From: an uncultured Clostridia bacterium
GTDB taxonomy: Bacteria > Bacillota > Clostridia > Peptostreptococcales > Anaerovoracaceae
Assembly: GCA_934255435.1 (NCBI GenBank)
Contig: CAKQNZ010000021.1
Location: forward strand, 1 to 19,332
Length of the DNA stretch: 19,332 nt
Direction: 5' to 3'
Shown: piece by piece, positions 16,673 to 19,332 of the stretch
Position numbering within the stretch: the first letter of the stretch is position 1
Layout: every line of letters starts with the position of its first letter
The notes under the pieces: model-generated
What the model was told of the DNA's origin: nothing
What the model saw: the letters and a program-made list of their open reading frames with translations, nothing else
The model's database searches: none
Position numbers and translations under genes: made by a program

Positions 16673-16682
16673 ATCTCCACCT

Positions 16683-16877
16683 TCAGAACTGCAGGAATGT
16701 TTTCACTGTGTCGAAGAATTCGCTTATCATCTGTATCACCAGGACCAGCACGACTATCACTCCGGCAAGGGTCGTCAGCATAGCCTGTTCCTCCCGTCCT
16801 GCTTTTACCAGCACCTGATTCAGCACTGCGACAGCTATGCCTATCGCAGCTATCTTGAATATTATATCTGTTTCCAT
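16683..16877 (-). CDS. spoIIIAC: Stage III sporulation protein AC
   Basis: A 64-residue protein with two membrane helices (about 6-25 and 33-52). IFKIAAIGIAVAVLNQVLVKAGREEQAML with the conserved GREEQA loop is the family signature. Length and position, between spoIIIAB and spoIIIAD, are standard. Confidence 0.95.
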   Translation of the reverse strand: METDIIFKIAAIGIAVAVLNQVLVKAGREEQAMLTTLAGVIVVLVLVIQMISEFFDTVKTFLQF

Positions 16878-16895
16878 ACCTTGTCTCCGTTCCTG

Positions 16896-17408
16896 TCATA
16901 TCATCACTACTGCCGCAGCTATGCCGACAGCTACACCCATGCCTCTGTACATACGGCCCTGCTTCTGTTCCTGAACAGATGCATCTTCAAGACATTTTTC
17001 AAGCCTTATAAGCGCCGGAGCGAATATCTTTGACTGCCCCTGTACATCGCTTCGTCCAAGTCCCATGGATATATCCATGAGTATATCTGTTTCCGCTTTT
17101 GTCAGGGGGCACTTCTGTATATTCATATCTATGGCGTCTTTCCAGGAATCAGACAGTGGTCTTTCCATCCTGAGGCCGTCAGCACAGCTGGATAATACAT
17201 TTGACATCCAGCAGTCCTTCATAGAGGCTGTTTTCTCGAATGCTTTTGAAAGGGTTTCTTTCCTGTACGATATCTCAAGTTCCAGAAGCCGTATCAGCTC
17301 AAGTGTATTTTCTATTTCTCTGCGCCGCTGTCCGTATACTGAGGCTTTTATCATGCCGAGACTTGTACAGCATATGAATATCACTGCGCAGCCTGCAAGT
17401 CTCAGCAT
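16896..17408 (-). CDS. spoIIIAB: Stage III sporulation protein AB
   Basis: A 170-residue protein with an N-terminal membrane segment (about 3-21), a cytoplasmic helical domain with RRREIENTLELIRLLELEIS, and a C-terminal membrane segment (about 155-170). This is the SpoIIIAB layout, which resembles type II secretion GspF-like helical domains. DISMGLGRSDVQGQ is the conserved internal motif. GGGGGC lies just upstream of the ATG, 3 bases after the spoIIIAA stop. It is presumed to act with the SpoIIIAA ATPase in the channel complex. Confidence 0.94.
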   Translation of the reverse strand: MLRLAGCAVIFICCTSLGMIKASVYGQRRREIENTLELIRLLELEISYRKETLSKAFEKTASMKDCWMSNVLSSCADGLRMERPLSDSWKDAIDMNIQKCPLTKAETDILMDISMGLGRSDVQGQSKIFAPALIRLEKCLEDASVQEQKQGRMYRGMGVAVGIAAAVVMI

Positions 17409-17411
17409 ACG

Positions 17412-18314
17412 TCAGGCCCCCTTCCTGAGGCCGGAAAGCTTCATTATTTTTTTTACAGTTCCTGTTGATGGCGTGGCTGACAGGAATATAAGCGTTTCAA
17501 ATACGTGGTTTTTTATCAGCGAGCCCACTGCTGAATCCACAACATCTTCAAAAGTGCTGCCGTGTATCGTCGTGATGGTCTTCACTCCGGCGCAGAGAGC
17601 GGCTTCTATGGCTCTGACATCTTCTTCCCTTCCGATCTCGTCAGTTATTATCACATCAGGTGACATGGCTCTTATCAGCATCAGTATCCCTTCTGACTTG
17701 GGGCATCCGTCAAGTATATCAGTCCTGCTGCCAAGATCGTAGCTTGATATACCATTGTAGCAGCCGGCTATCTCCGAGCGTTCGTCACATATACCGATGC
17801 GGTATCCCCTGTTGCTGAGAGATCTTGCAAGATCCCTGAGGATAGTGGTCTTTCCGCATTTTGGAGGTGAGATTATCAGTGTATTCCTGACGCTGCCTGA
17901 ACATACCGCATTTATTATCTTGTCCGATGCTCCTATGATCTGTCTGCTGCGTCTGATGTTTACCGAGGATACGTCCTTGATCAGATGCACCTTTCCTTCG
18001 TTGAGTGTGACTCTGCCGCATATGCCGACTCTGTGCCCGCCTTCTATAGTTATATAGCCTTTCGACAGCTCGTCTTCATATGCGTAATATGAATAATCCA
18101 GCAGTCTGCTGACAAGCTCGTCAAGGACTTCAGGCGTTATTGATCTTCTGTCATGCAGATTTATTTCTCTGCCCCCGCCATTGATGAATGTATCTGAATC
18201 GGCTTTGATGCGTATTTCTTCGAATTCATCTATGACATTGTCCGGCAGGACCCTGATGCTGTCCTGTATGACTTTAGGAAGTTTCCTGATGATCTTCTCT
18301 GTATTGCTGTCCAT
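17412..18314 (-). CDS. spoIIIAA: Stage III sporulation protein AA, ATPase
   Basis: SpoIIIAA is a secretion-type AAA ATPase needed for sigma-G activity in the forespore. In this 300-residue copy the Walker A is SPPKCGKTT (149-157), with serine in place of the first P-loop glycine. Walker B is VIITDEIGRE (221-230). The conserved stretch GICDERSEIAGCYNG (174-188) lies between them, and TIHG follows. The serine variant looks lineage-typical rather than inactivating, since the GKT core is intact. AAGGGG lies about 9 bases before the ATG. It is the first gene of spoIIIA; the region upstream holds a candidate sporulation promoter and an upstream terminator. In Bacillus the operon is read by sigma-E in the mother cell. 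Confidence 0.96.
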   Translation of the reverse strand: MDSNTEKIIRKLPKVIQDSIRVLPDNVIDEFEEIRIKADSDTFINGGGREINLHDRRSITPEVLDELVSRLLDYSYYAYEDELSKGYITIEGGHRVGICGRVTLNEGKVHLIKDVSSVNIRRSRQIIGASDKIINAVCSGSVRNTLIISPPKCGKTTILRDLARSLSNRGYRIGICDERSEIAGCYNGISSYDLGSRTDILDGCPKSEGILMLIRAMSPDVIITDEIGREEDVRAIEAALCAGVKTITTIHGSTFEDVVDSAVGSLIKNHVFETLIFLSATPSTGTVKKIMKLSGLRKGA

Positions 18315-18483
18315 ATCATGTACCCCTTTTCTTCAGTTTTCCATTATTTTTATCTTGTGACTGCAGAACCTGTCTGCTTGTACTAAGATATTCGGAAGTG
18401 CGGATAATATTACACTTATTGTATAAAAACAGTTTTGCTGCATTTTGTGCATATCAAAGTTTGTCTTTGTCCTGGTTCTGAAG
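18315..18483 (-). promoter_or_regulatory. Upstream region of spoIIIA with a candidate sigma-E -10 element
   Basis: On the minus strand TATACAAT (18425-18418) matches seven of eight bases of the sigma-E -10 consensus CATACAAT, about 100 bases before the spoIIIAA ATG. No convincing -35 element is present at the usual distance, so the call rests on the -10 match, its place, and the known control of spoIIIA in Bacillus. Nothing else is identified in this stretch. Confidence 0.3.
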
Positions 18484-18516
18484 AAAAAAACAGACCCCAT
18501 CGTGATCGATGAGGTC
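18484..18516 (-). terminator. Strong Rho-independent terminator before spoIIIA
   Basis: On the minus strand GACCTCATCG and CGATGGGGTC form a 10-bp stem with one U-G pair and an ATCA loop, followed by TG and seven T residues. It would stop minus-strand transcripts from the right-hand gene or the antisense RNA before they enter spoIIIA. Confidence 0.85.
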
Positions 18517-18540
18517 ATAGTCAGATATAGTCAGATACAG
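18515..18540 (+). repeat. Tandem direct repeats just before the small toxin-like gene
   Basis: The 10-base unit TCAGATATAG / TCAGATACAG occurs twice in tandem, preceded by the partial copy TCATAG. It ends directly at the ribosome binding site of the small gene, so it would lie in the leader if transcription starts upstream. Confidence 0.6.
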
Positions 18541-18557
18541 AAAGGAGGGATGTACTT

Positions 18558-18650
18558 ATGAGTGATTATGAAATATTATCACTGACGCTTATGATGCTTA
18601 GCATCGTAGTAACGTTATTGATTACGATCATTGATAACTCAAAAAAGTAA
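18558..18650 (+). CDS. Small hydrophobic peptide, type I toxin (TxpA/BsrE holin-like) candidate
   Basis: A 30-codon gene on the plus strand, the only one here opposite to its neighbours. The peptide begins MSDYEILSLTLMMLSIVVTL and continues with LITIIDNSKK. It thus has a short polar N-terminus with tyrosine, one hydrophobic helix (about residues 6-25) and a charged tail ending in two lysines. This layout and the MS-x-YE-xLSL opening resemble the Gram-positive TxpA/BsrG/BsrE and holin-like toxin peptides, which insert into the cell membrane. A perfect AAAGGAGGG site lies 8 bases before the ATG. The stop codon falls inside the stem of a bidirectional terminator. I find no convincing promoter upstream. 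The family call is from memory of sequences, with no search run. Confidence 0.78.
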   Translation: MSDYEILSLTLMMLSIVVTLLITIIDNSKK

Positions 18651-18683
18651 CCGCCTCAGCGTTCAATAAGGCGATTACTTTTT
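18641..18683. terminator. Bidirectional Rho-independent terminator shared by toxin mRNA and antisense RNA
   Basis: AAAAAGTAA and CGCCT pair with AGGCG and TTACTTTTT, with one C-A mismatch and a 12-base loop. T-runs occur at both ends, five on the plus strand and six on the minus strand, so transcription can end from either side. It overlaps the last codons of the small gene. Confidence 0.85.
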
Positions 18684-18726
18684 AGTAATTGTTGTCGAAC
18701 CAACCGTCTACCGGTGGCACTTTCAT
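18641..18726 (-). ncRNA. Predicted antisense RNA antitoxin, about 85 nt
   Basis: A minus-strand promoter at 18733-18761 would start an RNA near 18726. It runs toward the toxin gene and would end at the bidirectional terminator, so its 3' end is complementary to the 3' end of the toxin mRNA. A 6-bp hairpin (18700-18717, CCACCG with CGG-T-TGG) lies near its 5' end. Convergent transcripts sharing a terminator are known from the par/Fst locus, and 3' overlap from TxpA/RatA. The RNA is inferred; its expression is not shown. Confidence 0.6.
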
Positions 18727-18875
18727 ATAATTATATTAACAAACACGATTTCTATTGTCAATATAACTACTTGTCTTTTTTCTCAGATTTTGCGGCGTTT
18801 ATGTTTTTACACTATATCACCGTTGGATTTTCTAACGATGCTTTGGCTGTTGAGCCATCTGTTTACCGCTGTATG
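18684..18875. other. Intergenic stretch between the toxin locus and the CBS protein gene
   Basis: Apart from the antisense RNA and its promoter (up to 18761), I see only weak structure: a TGGCT-GTTG-AGCCA hairpin at 18844-18857 without a T-run, and an imperfect CACCGTT/AACGATG pair near 18819-18841. I recognise no gene. Confidence 0.5.
18733..18761 (-). promoter_or_regulatory. Sigma-A-type promoter facing the toxin gene
   Basis: A perfect TTGACA (18761-18756) lies 17 bases upstream of TAATAT (18738-18733) on the minus strand. A perfect TATAAT three bases further on would need a 20-base spacer. It points into the small gene. Confidence 0.65.
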
Positions 18876-19332
18876 CTACTCTTCGGAGTCTGTTTTGTCT
18901 GCTGTTTTATTTTCCTCCTGCTCCTCTTCTTCCTGAGCAGGCATGATGGTAACTGTTATCTGCTCGATCCGTCGGTCTCTTATGGAGTCTATCCTGAACC
19001 TGCAGTTTTCATACTCTATCTCACGTCCGATATCGTTTTCATCAGGTATCTCTCCCAGGATGTCTATCAGGAAACCTCCTATAGTCTCGCTGTTTTCAGA
19101 TTCGAGGTCGATACCAAGTTCTTCATCGATATCATCAAGATCCATACTGCCGTCAACAACGAATCTGTCATCCGCAAGTTTCTGTATCTCCGGCTCTACT
19201 TCGTCGTATTCGTCGTCGATATCACCCATTACTTCTTCTATTATATCCTCCATGGTGACTATACCGGAGAACCCGCCATACTCGTCTATGAGGATAGCTA
19301 TATGCTGTTTCGCAGACTGGAGTTCGAAAAAC
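18876..19332 (-). CDS. CBS-domain / CorC-HlyC family membrane protein, C-terminal part
   Basis: The gene enters from the right edge, so the N-terminus is missing; about 151 codons remain. The first residues, SAKQHIAILIDEYGGFSGIVTMEDIIEEVMGDI with DEYD, are the end of the second CBS domain. The CorC_HlyC (transporter-associated) domain follows, from FVVDGSMDLDDIDEELGIDL to IEQITVTIM. The missing part would be a DUF21/CNNM membrane domain. Family members are linked to magnesium or cobalt efflux; the hemolysin name is historical. The tail is very acidic (QEEEEQEE and onward). The gene ends 115 bases before the antisense-RNA promoter, and no classical terminator follows directly. Confidence 0.92.
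   Translation of the reverse strand, partial: FFELQSAKQHIAILIDEYGGFSGIVTMEDIIEEVMGDIDDEYDEVEPEIQKLADDRFVVDGSMDLDDIDEELGIDLESENSETIGGFLIDILGEIPDENDIGREIEYENCRFRIDSIRDRRIEQITVTIMPAQEEEEQEENKTADKTDSEE

Noticed and set aside
17841..17870. SpoIIIAA P-loop serine in place of the first glycine as an inactivating change
   Set aside because: The GKT core and Walker B are intact, and this substitution seems common in clostridial SpoIIIAA.
18358..18407. Plus-strand toxin promoter (TTGTAC ... GATAAT or TTGTGA ... TGTACT)
   Set aside because: Spacers of 19 and 18 bases with poor hexamers, and the leader would exceed 150 bases; not convincing.
18333..18518. 61-codon open frame on the minus strand before spoIIIAA
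   Set aside because: It runs through the terminator stem and the spoIIIA upstream region, has no ribosome binding site, and the translation resembles no protein family.
18844..18857. Hairpin TGGCT/AGCCA after the CBS gene as its terminator
   Set aside because: Only five base pairs and no T-run on the minus strand.

Overview
The window looks like a chromosomal core region of a spore-forming member of the Clostridia. Two observations support this: a complete spoIIIAA-AH cluster, and an asp23-nusB-Kae1-like-xseAB-ispA-dxs-tlyA gene order of the kind expected in Firmicutes. Base composition is intermediate, and AUA is used often for isoleucine. I cannot name the species. Almost every gene lies on the minus strand, so the biology reads from right to left.

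Right edge (19332-18876): the C-terminal part of a CBS/CorC-HlyC membrane protein. Next comes a gene-poor stretch (18875-18315). It holds a 30-codon hydrophobic peptide gene on the plus strand (18558-18650), a bidirectional terminator just after it, and a TTGACA promoter on the minus strand facing it. Together these look like a compact type I toxin-antitoxin locus with convergent toxin mRNA and antisense RNA. A strong minus-strand terminator (18484-18516) then separates this locus from the sporulation genes.

Middle (18314-13945): the eight-gene spoIIIA operon, which encodes the mother-cell half of the channel linking mother cell and forespore during engulfment. spoIIIAF is only 56 codons long and keeps the membrane hairpin without the usual soluble domain. 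spoIIIAG is also short and starts at TTG.

Left (13859-1): a good sigma-A-type promoter (TTGAAC, 17 bp, TATAAT) precedes asp23. From there runs an apparently uninterrupted, tightly coupled series: asp23, nusB, a divergent TsaD/Kae1 paralogue, xseA, xseB, ispA, dxs, tlyA, an aminotransferase, mutS, mutL, miaA and a truncated tyrosine recombinase gene. Many neighbours overlap by 4 to 23 bases. The series joins transcription antitermination, exonuclease VII, isoprenoid precursor synthesis, rRNA methylation, mismatch repair and tRNA modification. No transfer RNA, ribosomal RNA, CRISPR array or insertion sequence is visible.
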